Shown: one piece after another, positions 34,607 through 44,621 of the stretch
Position numbering within the stretch: position 1 is the stretch's first letter
Layout of the letters: each line of letters opens with the position of its first letter
From: Lentinula raphanica
Taxonomy: Eukaryota > Basidiomycota > Agaricomycetes > Agaricales > Omphalotaceae
Length of the DNA stretch: 64,000 nucleotides
NCBI GenBank assembly: GCA_027919835.1
Contig: JANVFP010000027.1
Coordinates: 620,001-684,000, forward strand
Direction of reading: 5' to 3'
Notes under the pieces: model-generated
The model's database searches: none
Seen by the model: the letters and a program-made list of their open reading frames with translations, nothing else
What the model was told of the DNA's origin: nothing
Program-made: the position numbers and the translations under genes

Positions 34607-35407
34607 ATGTCCGTCATCAGTGCATTGACCCCAGGCGAAATCCTTGCCTGCATGTTTACCAATAGCACAGGCACCTTTCATTGGGCGGTTTTCGTTGTCG
34701 TCGATCATATCAGAGCACACAAATTTCATGCGAAACAATTTGCGACCAATCACTGGGCGTTCGAGGATCCACCTCCTTTGCATAATCTTTTAGAGTCTTC
34801 CAGTTTGTCTGCTATGGTCAAGATAGGTGTGTATCGTGGTTTGACTAGTAGGAACACGATTGACCAAAAAAACAACTTAGGAACGATCCCGCTTCAGAAC
34901 TTCGATGATTCATACAATCGTATGGTTGCCCTTCTACGAGAAATCCCAATGACGGTCCCTGCGCATGAAATTATGATCATTCATACCAATGTTTTTCATT
35001 GTCGAGTTTGGTTCAGAGAAGCCATTCGCAAGCTTCATGACAACGGTTACATTTATTGTCCGAATGTCTGGGCTCTGTACGAAGAATGTATGGGGCATGC
35101 CCGAAGCAACGACGTCTCGCTTCCTTATGGTCAACCCAGATATTTCATCTCCCGTGTATCTGGGTCTGCGAGTATCACTGCCGGCACCCAGCAAGGATAC
35201 GCAGGCTATGCAGCTAATCAAGGATATGGGGGAAGTACGGCCAATCAGACCTATGGAAGTCATGGTGGCTACTATTTGGGCTATGGTACCGGCACCGGTG
35301 GCTCTGGTGGGTCTAGCGGGTACGGAGGCTCTGGCAGCTACGGAGGCTCTGGCAGCTACGGAGGCTCTGGCAGCTACGGAGGCTCTGGTGGCTATGGAGG
35401 GAACTAA
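34607..35407 (+). CDS. Unknown FHW-motif protein with Gly/Ser/Tyr tail, right-arm copy
   Basis: Exons 34607..34826 and 34881..35407, 248 aa. The intron (54 nt) is a multiple of three with no stop, so the unspliced reading frame is also open (266 aa); comparison with the other copy (IGTIPLQNF here against IDGLGTFPLTNF) supports splicing. Conserved blocks: MSVISALTPGEILACMF, GTFHWAVFVVVD, FHCRVWFREAIRKLHDNGYIYCP. The tail is a tandem array of SYGGSG units (18-nt repeat, about 35316-35400) that the left-arm copy lacks. Function unknown. Confidence 0.74.
   Translation: MSVISALTPGEILACMFTNSTGTFHWAVFVVVDHIRAHKFHAKQFATNHWAFEDPPPLHNLLESSSLSAMVKIGVYRGLTSRNTIDQKNNLGTIPLQNFDDSYNRMVALLREIPMTVPAHEIMIIHTNVFHCRVWFREAIRKLHDNGYIYCPNVWALYEECMGHARSNDVSLPYGQPRYFISRVSGSASITAGTQQGYAGYAANQGYGGSTANQTYGSHGGYYLGYGTGTGGSGGSSGYGGSGSYGGSGSYGGSGSYGGSGGYGGN
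35316..35400 (+). repeat. 18-nt coding minisatellite
   Basis: Unit TACGGAGGCTCTGGCAGC, about 4 perfect or near-perfect copies, encoding YGGSGS. Confidence 0.85.
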
Positions 35408-35924
35408 CAACGGTGAGGGTTTCCTCGGTGGCTCCATGGGAATATGCTGAGCGTCACTGAACTCGAGAGCGTCGATTTCTGGTTCAATGCGCGAATTGCA
35501 GTAGATCCATGTATTCATTAAATTTCATTGTTTTTATGCAAGTGAGTCTATATATCATTGTGGATGGCAAGCTTAGATGATACTGTCATTTCCGAATATG
35601 CATTTCTTATGATTCGTATGGTAATGCAAAGGCTATGGGTTCAAAAGCTGAGTGTTCTGGCTTGATGATTGAAGCCTTGGAACTTGAGCTTGAAGCTTTG
35701 AAGTTTGAAGGTGCACGTACTAGTACTACAGACTTTGGGTAGACATTTCTTATATCGTTGCAGCAGTATTCAATGGCAATCCGTAAAGATCACCACCTCA
35801 CCAAGAGTCATTTAGCAGTTCTTCAACCATGTTGGAGTTGTGAATGCAAGAATTCGAGTATGACTGATTCACCGCAGACTTAAGAAAGAGAAAAAAAACT
35901 CTACATACTGACTCAATAGTACTG

Positions 35925-36441
35925 AGTATCGCCTTGCAGTGCGTTCCAACTTTCGCTAGCGCATGTTCTGATCAAGTCCAACACGAGTGCACGATTTGAG
36001 TTATGGAAAGCAGTCCTGACGCACCATCTCCTTCGCCCGAAGTTCGTCTGGCTCACATTCACGTCCCATATAAACCATCTGAAGCCCGATACTTGTGGGC
36101 AATCCAAAGGCGGATATTGCCATATTGTCGGCCGCTGTCTGTCTGCAGAAGACATGTTATCTCGAGAAGATGCTCCTGTTCATCATTCAATAGGATCTGT
36201 AGGTGGGAAGTTCAAGCTATGGACACTCGAGCGTATTACCAACGGCTCTTGTGCTTGTTCTGAGGGTACTGGAGCTTCGGCCTCCTTGTGCTGGCTCTTT
36301 GGTGGCGCTGAAGGTGAAGATGGCGACGACGATGCAGGTTTCCAGGTTGAAAACCGAGAATGATTTTGAGAGGCATATCGTGTTGACTGGACGAGGTCAC
36401 GACGTCTCAAGCCTCACGGATTTGGACGCAGCGGAGAACAT
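35925..36441 (-). pseudogene. Truncated TIM50 copy (exons 1-2)
   Basis: Minus-strand homology to 30040-30571 covers the leader, the ATG (36439-36441), the presequence, the Ser/Pro linker, [10 protein letters not shown], the TM region and part of exon 2, then stops near 35925. A small insertion just after the first 10 codons shifts the frame into a TGA, and further frame breaks follow, so it cannot encode a working receptor. Confidence 0.85.
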
Positions 36442-38111
36442 GACGGAAGGGAACGAAAGTTTTCACCGGCTACCCGGGCCGGCCACTTGTTAAACGCCAA
36501 CCACTGGACTCTGTTTTCTTGTTTACTCCAGTGCCCCGACTCCGTTGGACTACGAGACCACCAGTTTTTGTGGTATCGACAAGGAGGAATGGCCTACACT
36601 ATCTAACAGAAAGTTATTCTCCTTGCTCTGCGGGCAAATACATGGGGGGAATACTGTAACTGATGGCTTTAGCCTTTCAGTATTCACAAATGGGGAAACT
36701 TCAAAGTTCAAGATCACTGCTTGCGATATGCAGTGTAGAATCATATACGATATGGTGAAAGAGGTTGCTGTAAGTCCCCTCCCCTTTATGACAGCTCCAC
36801 TCTAGAGACAGGAGAGGAACGGCTGTATGGCGAAAATTCGTATAGTCGTCAGTCTCACTGATCACCGCTGCCTACCGATCTACAATGTTCCCTGCCACTT
36901 TTTACCAGGCATCCTAGTGCCGACTTGTATTATATGCTCGGTCCCGAACACGTCAGATTCCACCGTCTTACGTCGCCCTTACTTCGTTGACCCAACGAGA
37001 GGTGAGCATTTCGCTTTTCCGTAAGTTAGCAGCAGCTGACCAGTCCTCAGGGCCTCTTTCAATCATTGATTCCTGACTTTCTTACCTGGTATGAACCATG
37101 GTGAGCTGTTATGTCACCAGCACCTGCCAGAAGAAAGTGTTGTTGACAGTATCGTGCTACAAGGGAGAAAATCGCGCCCGGGTTCTCACCAATTCCCCCA
37201 TTCTCAAGAAAACACCACCTACGTCGTGTTTTGAACATCATCATGCATCATGACTTGAGTATTCAGACGCACTGTCACTTGGTTGTGTCCTTTCTCTCCT
37301 CGTGTCTTATACGTAAGCTGAAGATCATGCAGATCAGAGCGAAAGACTTGAAGAGGCCATTCAGAGAGCACTCGAACTCGATCAAGGTTATCGCTCAAAC
37401 CTGGATCCTTCAGGATCCTCACTGCGATACATATGAGCCGAAATACCCAAGCTCAACCTCTTAATCCATTCCTCAACGCTATCACGCGATCGTTCCCTCG
37501 TCTCGTTACAGCTACTCAGCAAGTCAAAGGAACGATCGCGAAGACTTGTCCAGACATTGAATGAACCTGCATTCACAAATGCAATGGACGGGTAAGTCAT
37601 GACAGTCCCTTGTATAATTTTCTTCTCCGCTGAATGAGAAGATAATCTGCTACGTGTTCTCCCGAATGTTCAAGTCCCTCAAGTGTCAGTGGCATGATTT
37701 CAAGTATTGTGAATAGTGTTCCAATCGCTGCCAATTAAGGTCATGACCCTCCATAACCTCTTGGCTCCTCCTCGGTTTTTCCTATGCGCAATAGAAATCG
37801 AGTCTCACGATGACCACCACCACCGTCACCCATCTTTTGAAGATCCCGAAATTTCATTGGAACCAATATTCATCGGACTTTCATGATCATACCCAGCTAT
37901 TCATCTTACCCTCCGTACGCGCGCTCTTTCGATGACATCCTCTGGCATCCTCTACATTTCCTGAGTCCTGACTACATTCGGAACTCGAACTCAGGAAAAG
38001 CCCTGACCTCATGTACCTGGAAATTCACCTATAAAAACCTCCTCAAAAACGAGAAGAAAGAGCATCGAACAACCTATTCGAGACTTCTAACAGCCTACAA
38101 GCTTCTTCATC
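36442..38111. other. Intergenic, 1.7 kb
   Basis: An 86-residue open frame at 36545-36805 (+) has no recognisable similarity and I do not call it a gene. Nothing else is supported before the hydrophobin promoter. Confidence 0.45.
38030..38036 (+). promoter_or_regulatory. TATA box of the hydrophobin gene
   Basis: TATAAAA 76 nt upstream of the ATG at 38112; the short leader fits a highly expressed structural gene. Confidence 0.6.
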
Positions 38112-38716
38112 ATGTTCTCTCGCATCTCCACCGTTATTTTCTACGCGTTCTTCGCTTTTGCGATCCTTGCTGCTGCCACCCCGGGAAACCAACCGGTTAC
38201 GACCACGGTCACGGTCACCGCCGTAAGCACGCAGGTTCTCTTCGTCAGCGTCTCTTTTTGGTTCTGATCAATCATTCCTTCTTCTCCAACATGTAGCCCG
38301 CTTCCACCACTACCGAAACTGCTGGTCAATGCACTACCGGTGATCTTCAGTGCTGCGACAGCACCACAACGGTGAGCCAGATTATTCTTATCAACACTGC
38401 GATCAACGTCCTTGTCTCAACTGACTCTTCGTCAAGGCCGGGTCCGCCGCCGGTGCTGCTATCCTTGGTTTGCTCGGGGTCGTCGTCGAGGATTTGAACG
38501 TACTCCTCGGTCTCAGCTGCAGCCCCATCACTGTCATTGGTGTCGGGAGCAGCGGCTGCACCTCTAACGCCGTCTGTTGCGAGGATAACGCTTGGGTAAG
38601 CTGGAGTTACTTCTTTCACTGCCCAGTGAAGGGCCAAGACTCAGAGTGATAGTATGACTGATTCGCAACTCTAGGGCTCCTTGGTCTCCATTGGCTGTGT
38701 CCCTGTGACTCTGTAA
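38112..38716 (+). CDS. Class I hydrophobin
   Basis: Four exons: 38112..38222, 38297..38371, 38437..38595, 38675..38716; 128 aa, all phase 0. Signal peptide [21 protein letters not shown]. Eight cysteines in the order C-X6-CC-X32-C-X12-C-X5-CC-X12-C, within class I limits, starting [10 protein letters not shown] and ending [15 protein letters not shown]. Secreted, assembles into amphipathic rodlets at air-water interfaces on aerial hyphae and fruiting bodies. The short introns at these places are typical of basidiomycete hydrophobins. It is the only copy in the window. Confidence 0.95.
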
Positions 38717-40155
38717 ATCAATGGCATCTGAAACTTTGCGGATTGTCCTGGGTTCATCTCCGGGGGAACTTGAAATGAACATTCATTGTGGTACCCCTGT
38801 TCAAGTTTATAATCTCGCTCAATACATGCCAAGGCTCGAATATTTCTGAACGTCCAGTTTTACGGATACATTGTTCTTTCTCATTTTCTCTGCTCTTGCT
38901 TATGAGCTTCTTTTCTTTTCAAAATCGTAAAACTCACAAAAAAAGAATTTACTTACCTGTTTGTTTCTGGTGATGCGTGCTGTAAGTTGGTTGTATATCC
39001 TTCTATGTACTTCCAATGGAATAGTGCTTTGCTCATTTGAGTTTGCGTGACTCCCACTAACCTTGGAACAGCTCCTTCGGAACCTGTATGATTCTGTGGT
39101 GCTTGGAGACTCAATCAAATCTTTGTTCTTCGTGGTCACTGGTACCGATACTATGCTGTAAATTCGTTACACGTAGCGAGTAAGGATGATGGTTCACGTT
39201 TTGTCTACTCCTGTTGCGGTATGGTAAGCCTAAAAGAGTGTGCTTCTAGTTTCGACATTTGGAGTTCGTCAGGCAAAGAAGACGAAAACTTCGAAAAGGG
39301 TGGTAGTGGTTCGAACTTCGGGTGGTACTACAAGCGTGCGAAAACGCTTTGGAGGAGGACGTGACAGGACGCGGTCACCTAATTAGGCGTTACATGCTTG
39401 TCACGCAATCAAGCGCTCAAATTAGCGCTTTCTGACACTACGGCAGACCCCATATTATTCCGGCGATATATATTAGGAAAGCGATAAGAATTATAGTTAT
39501 TAATAATCAATGAATTTATGTCCAGAAAAAGAGTGTCTTATCTGCCCAATTCATATGACGAAAGAGGTTATCATTAACAAGCTCAATTTCAGGCGATACT
39601 ATTATAGAAACTGATGTTCTGGACTACGCACAAAAGACATTGAGAATCTAACGAATATTGCAATCTCTTTCTGAAGATAAAGAGCTAGAAACAGACTATT
39701 TGTATTCATGTAAGAAATCCGAGAACCTTATCAAGACTTTCGGGGATAAAAGTCATCAAAATTCCATGTGTCTTTTTCGCGACAAAGGACATCTTTTTCT
39801 CCTGAAAAATAGAATGGGTACTCAATGGGTACTCAACGGGTACTCAACGGGTACTCGATGTGTACTCCTTGGGTATTCGATGTGTACTCAATGATCATTC
39901 GATGTGTACTCGATGGTCATCCGATGTGGACTCAATGGTCATTGATCAAGAGACCTTCGGGCGTAGGTCGACAGTGTTGAACTGATGCGGACAGTGTGCG
40001 ATGCTTGTTTCCATTGATTGTATTGTCGCTTGGATAGTACGGGACAGATCTATCATGCCTGAATAGACTTTCTTAATGCATGGATATCTTGGTTTCCAGT
40101 CATGTTCTACTCAGACTTTATATCTCGGAGACCTCTGTAAACGCTTCTCGTTGCG
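38717..40155. other. Intergenic, with AT-rich remnant and minisatellite
   Basis: 39360-39800 is unusually AT-rich and has a perfect 7-bp inverted repeat (AAGCGCT, 39411-39417 and 39424-39430). It may be a transposon remnant but lacks a recognisable transposase. The minisatellite at 39814-39945 is listed separately. Confidence 0.45.
39814..39945 (+). repeat. Short minisatellite (GGGTACTCAACG-like units)
   Basis: About ten degenerate 12-13-nt units such as GGGTACTCAACG and TGTACTCGATG. Confidence 0.8.
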
Positions 40156-41540
40156 TCAGCCATCTTCGCACCTCCGCTGCAAGATTTGGAGAAATCTTCG
40201 ATAGCCCTCGACATATAAGCTACCCAGATCGGCTCTCGAGTCTCTTCTATTTATGAACGTGGTCTCCTCCTCCTCCTCCTCCTCCTCCTCTTCTTTCTCG
40301 CCTTCTTCTACTCTTTCCGCTCCCACTGCTGCTCCCTCCATCGCAGTCGTCTTCGTCATAGCAACGCTCTCACTCTCACTCCCACGACGCATAACCGCGT
40401 CCAAAACGAAACTCCTCACCTTCGTAGAATCCGAGGAAGTCGAGGTCTGCGGAAAATCATGTATCGAACTCTCGACCCCACTCGCCTGTGCATCAGGGAG
40501 AACGAACTGCTCCCATTCGCCTTCCTTCATCCGGACCATGTCTCCTTGGACTTCCACGATACTTGACACTGCTAATGCGTTCCGAATGTCTGCTACATCA
40601 GTTGTGATCGAACGGACACGTTTGAAGGTCGCGATTAGTGGAATGGGGATCCAACCGTGTGAGTCCATCTAGATTGAACAAGTGAAGAACAGCGGGGTCA
40701 GTATCCAGCAGGTATGCGACCACGCACAGAAAAAAAACCTGCCTGTTGTCTCAAGAAAAAGTCCGATGCCAAGTTCTGAGGACTGAGGTAATACTCCAAC
40801 TGTCCAAGCAGATGATACATCTTTGGATCCATCCCGTCAGGTATTCGCGATACAGGCGCAGGTATCACCTCTGGCCAAGCTTTAGAATCCTTCAAGCCCA
40901 ACGACTCGTATTTTTCAGGCTTGGCTACTCCGTGAGGTCGAGGTACTGAAGCAGGAATGGATGGTGGGCGAGCGGACCAAGTGTTCGGCTGAGATCGTGT
41001 TTTGACCACGAATGGATCGTTATCTTTCTTGAGATGTGCATTTGTATGAGCACTGGTTGGCGGTGATGGTTTTGACGAGGGAGGTTTCAGGGTAGATGAA
41101 GGTGACAGGTCATCTTCTTTAGGCTTGGGCAACCTTGCTTCAGCCATTCTCTGCTGCCAAACGTTGACCGATGGTTCTCGTGAACTCGTCCGGGATTCTG
41201 TGTTTCCAATGTCCCTCTGCTCTTTCTGGTGGGATTTCAACTCGGCGTTGGACTCTCCATCTGACTCTACGATGACCGATGAATTTGACGTTGTGGGCGC
41301 GGTTAGATCGGCCGCATCTATGTCGGTACTATTTGACGATATAATGGTACTGCTGCCGGCACTACTTCTGGTATTGCTGCTGGTGCTACTCGCACTGCTG
41401 ACGTTAGATGGGAAAAGTGATGAGGCCGATGTTGATCCCAACATCGAGACTGAGACTGCGTGTATCGTATTCTCTATTGGAGATCGAATCTTTTGAGCCA
41501 TCTTTGCACGGTCGGCGTAGGAAAACGATGTGGCGGTCAT
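40156..41540 (-). CDS. La-motif RNA-binding protein (LARP-like)
   Basis: Exons 40743..41540 and 40156..40668, 436 aa. The La-type winged helix is split by the intron: LLGQLEYYLSPQNLASDFFLRQQ joined to MDSHGWIPIPLIATFKRVRSI, then IRNALAVSSIVEV. This matches the LARP consensus (QIEYYFS..NL..DxFLRxxMD..G.IP). The donor is GC (CAG/GCAGGT), not GT; no GT donor gives the conserved reading. The N-terminal 200 residues are Ser-rich and disordered; the C-terminus has a Glu tract from a GAG repeat (40262-40292). An upstream ATG at 41753 is in frame, but the sequence before 41540 looks like a leader. Such proteins bind RNA 3' or poly(A) regions and affect mRNA stability or translation. Confidence 0.87.
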
Positions 41541-42393
41541 CGTGGTGATGGTTTGTGAGACGATGGTATTGTGGCTGTTGCTTGAGTGAGCTCGGGAGCG
41601 AATATGAATTGTAGGGTTAGACCCTGAGGTCAGAAACCGGTTGGATGAACCAGAGGAGAGATAGAAAGAGAGAGGAAGAGAGATGAGAGACGAAAAGAGA
41701 AGATGAGAGGAGCGGTCCCGGGTCGAGAGAGAAGGATGACTGAAGAATAGCAAGTCCTCTCTTTGGCCTTACCCTCCTTCACGACGGAAGCGTCATCGAG
41801 CTCGAGAAGGAAAAAGCAGGAATGGCAGCACATTGTGGCGTCCGGTGGACCAGCTAGTGCGCGTTCGGATAAGGACGATGATCCTTGAAGCCTTCATCAG
41901 GCTTCAGTACGGACGATCCCACGTCGTAGCTCTATAATGTCCCCGGAGACGAGGAGAGGACAAAGGAAGGGTTTGGAGAGCATGAGGTAACAGCCCTATT
42001 GGACGGAAGGCAGAGACCACACGACGTTCCGAGCGGAACTACAGCTATTTTGACGATTCGCAATGTATCATTCCGTTCTGGATGTAAGCAACAGGAAAAA
42101 ACCAAGCGATTTGAATGAACGCACTGGCAAGTCCGCTTTTGGCACGTCACGCTTGAGTCTTGACCCCAAATACATCTTCCTGGGCGGCTCTTGGGCAGCT
42201 TCGTTAACAGTGGGACACGAACAAGGTACTGTAATACTTATCTCGTGGGCTTTATTGTTACTTGTGTTATTGGTAACGGTCGGAAGAAAAACTATCACTA
42301 CTGAATCAATACATGTAGTATCACTATTCATATCTCGCTATAACTAATAGAAGTCAGTAAAAAATCTACAAAATCAAAAGGAAAACGCGTACC
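41541..42393. other. Intergenic
   Basis: The first 210 nt are the probable LARP leader (AGAG-rich on the plus strand). No supported gene between 41840 and 42393. Confidence 0.4.
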
Positions 42394-42895
42394 TCACGCC
42401 CTTGCAGCTATGTCAAGCAGCGGATGAATTATGAAGGTCCATACGAATGACGGATTTCCAGTGAAGCAAAAGACTTCACGGTGGGTTTTGCGGCCTTGAC
42501 GAAAGCGTTTGCGAGCTGATTATGAAGAAACGAAGGACGTACAATGTGAGCAATGAATACGAGGTCGATCGTAACACCAAAGCTCCAGAAGGAGATGCGC
42601 CAAAGTTTCTGAGGCAACGATTAGCGATTAGTATTCTAAGATGAAAATCAAAGAACGTACCCGCTCTTCGCCTCCTCCTGACTGCGACAGGCGGCATCCA
42701 AATTCGATTAGTGCACGGGCACTGCCTGTTCCACTCTTTCTTCCGTCGACTGATGTTATTTGTTGTACCCACTTTCCACCATTGACCGTTGTCGAGAAAA
42801 GCGTATAGAATTCCCGGTCCATCTGCGGGAGACGTCGAGCGTGATCGTCGGGAGGCATACAGAGCGCGTAATACACGGTAGGATCTCCGGCCCAT
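42394..42895 (-). CDS. T5orf172 / Mug113-like (GIY-YIG related) domain protein
   Basis: Model complement(join(42394..42494, 42543..42608, 42661..42895)), about 133 aa. The protein reads GILYAFLDNGQWWKVGTTNN, then ISRRKKEWNRQCP, then RRRRAETLAHLLLELWCYDRPR, then HCSHCRKTHREVFCF, the usual order for basidiomycete T5orf172-type proteins; the CxxC...HRE end appears only after removing a 48-nt intron ending in AAG. The family is distantly related to GIY-YIG nucleases, but activity is not established. The start is uncertain; an extra 5' exon is possible. Confidence 0.7.
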
Positions 42896-44087
42896 CGATA
42901 AGGTTCACGTATGAGATATATTGGACGTGCTTTTGGGAGATGAAAGTTCTCTTAGGAGATGAGATTGGGAGAGGGTATGCTTGTAGGTGACGGACGTGTT
43001 TTCGTGTGATGGACGTTCTCTTGGGAGATGAGATTGGGAGTTCAGTATGCTTCTAGGTGATGGACGTGCTTCGGGGAGCACTAGTTCCAATATTCCGGCG
43101 TGCTAATGATTTTTGGAAAAAGGAGAGAGTAAGGATGAGAATTTGGAAAACTGTTCAAATTTTGAGCGTGGTGTAAGGAAAGAAAGATTTGCTGTCGATG
43201 GGATCAGAGATTGAGTAATACTTAGTCGTCGTTCGTGAGCGTTGACATAGAACAACAAACAGCTTTGCTGGCTTGACCCAGTGCGGTGCCCTTAACTTGG
43301 CCTGCGTACCCTTACGATGCAACGACTTCACGCTAAAATAATCATTGCATCATAGGAAGACGAGTAAGTGATTTTTCAATACATATCTTTCGGACAACAC
43401 GCTGTAACTGCTTCAGATTGTCTCTACAATGGGGCTCTTCAACATGCTAGAACGACATTGATGGCCGGGGGTGTTCTGTAGCACTAAATGTCGTAGTTCT
43501 GAAGGTCGGCCGGAAGTTCTAATCCCAAGCACAATACCTCCATCCCAGGTCAATTTGATAGACAAACGCTTTCGGTTGTTGGCAAACATTCGTTGATCAC
43601 CGATCCTAAGATCAGGTTCTGATTCCCTCTTGCACGAAGCTTGACGTTAGGAACCTCATCATCATCATCCCTGGATGGACGAACAAGACATTGTTTGAAT
43701 CTTGGGAGGGACCAATGTCCCGAACAAACTGGATCTTAGTATCATTGAACGAATCATGAGCTCGCCGTTTCTAGCTGCTGCTTGTGTCCGACGCATGAGT
43801 TCGTTTCTATCGATGGTATGCTCATTACTTTGATCGTTTTCGACGTTGCCATGGTCATCATTCGTCGTTGTTGGCGCCAGCTTTGTACTATTGAGCAGGT
43901 GAAGCCTCAATCGCAGAGAAGAGAGTTCTTAAATTGCTCCTCGTACCAGGTGAGGTGATCATCGAAGGCCAGGTTGCTCTCCGAATTTGCGATCCATCAT
44001 CCGCCTTCTTCTGCTCCGCGCCATTGTCATCACTTGAGCCGATTCTTCATCTTGGACGTCACCCGCAGGCCAGCGTTTCCTGGGAGT
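42896..44087. other. Gene-poor stretch with 70-bp minisatellite
   Basis: At 42922-43075 there are about 2.3 copies of a 70-bp unit containing CTCTTGGGAGATGAGATTGG. Beyond it no gene is supported up to the retrotransposon. An 81-residue minus frame at 43665-43910 is unconvincing. Confidence 0.55.
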
Positions 44088-44621
44088 TATCACAACTTAG
44101 AACTCACCTAGTTGTAGTTGCAAAGGTTGGGGATAGTGACAGAGTATGAGCACAAGTTGATCACAAGAGGATAAAAGATGTTCTTGAATCTGGGGGATCC
44201 CAGAGATACATGAGAGTATTTATACTACTCTAGAGTGGAGCTACTATCTAATGATATCATAGTCCATGTCATAGTTGGAGCTACATGAAGTCATTTATGA
44301 AGTTATTATGATTCATGGTGAAGTCATGCATGAAGTCATCTATGAAGTCATCCTGTGGAGACTGTGGATGATTCATGGTGAAGTCATCTATGAAGTCATC
44401 TATGAAGTCATCCTGTGGATGCTTCACTTATTACATCATAAGACAACCTGTTGTAATGTAGATATGGTGCAGAGCAAGCATGTCCCATCACTGGTTGTAC
44501 AAATGAAAATATGTATGGCACAGAGATGATCAAATGATAAACTACTACTGATAATATGATAAGATAGAGATAGAAGATAAGATAAGTGATTAAGGTAGAG
44601 AATAGAGAGAAATCTGTGACA
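44088..44621 (-). repeat. 3' LTR
   Basis: Identical by eye to 51280-51813. It contains several copies of TATGAAGTCATC (44281-44412). The 84-residue plus-strand frame inside is a by-product of this repeat. Confidence 0.95.

Larger units (their letters stand above)
32270..35410 (-). repeat. Inverted duplication, right arm
   Basis: Reverse-complement counterpart of 26800-29760, carrying the second APH-like and FHW genes. Extra sequence is present compared with the left arm, including a TTAGG repeat near 33400. Confidence 0.8.

Noticed and set aside
36545..36805. 86-residue plus-strand ORF as a gene
   Set aside because: No recognisable motif, signal peptide or splice support.
41541..41753. 71-residue N-terminal extension of the LARP-like protein
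   Set aside because: The frame is open but repetitive Ser/Leu-rich, with leader-like AGAG composition; the ATG at 41540 starts a normal N-terminus.
42520..42530. Premature TAA in the T5orf172-like gene
   Set aside because: It falls in a 48-nt intron whose removal restores CSHCRKTHREVF.
44275..44529. 84-residue plus-strand ORF in each LTR
   Set aside because: It is a low-complexity translation of the TATGAAGTCATC repeat, antisense to the element.
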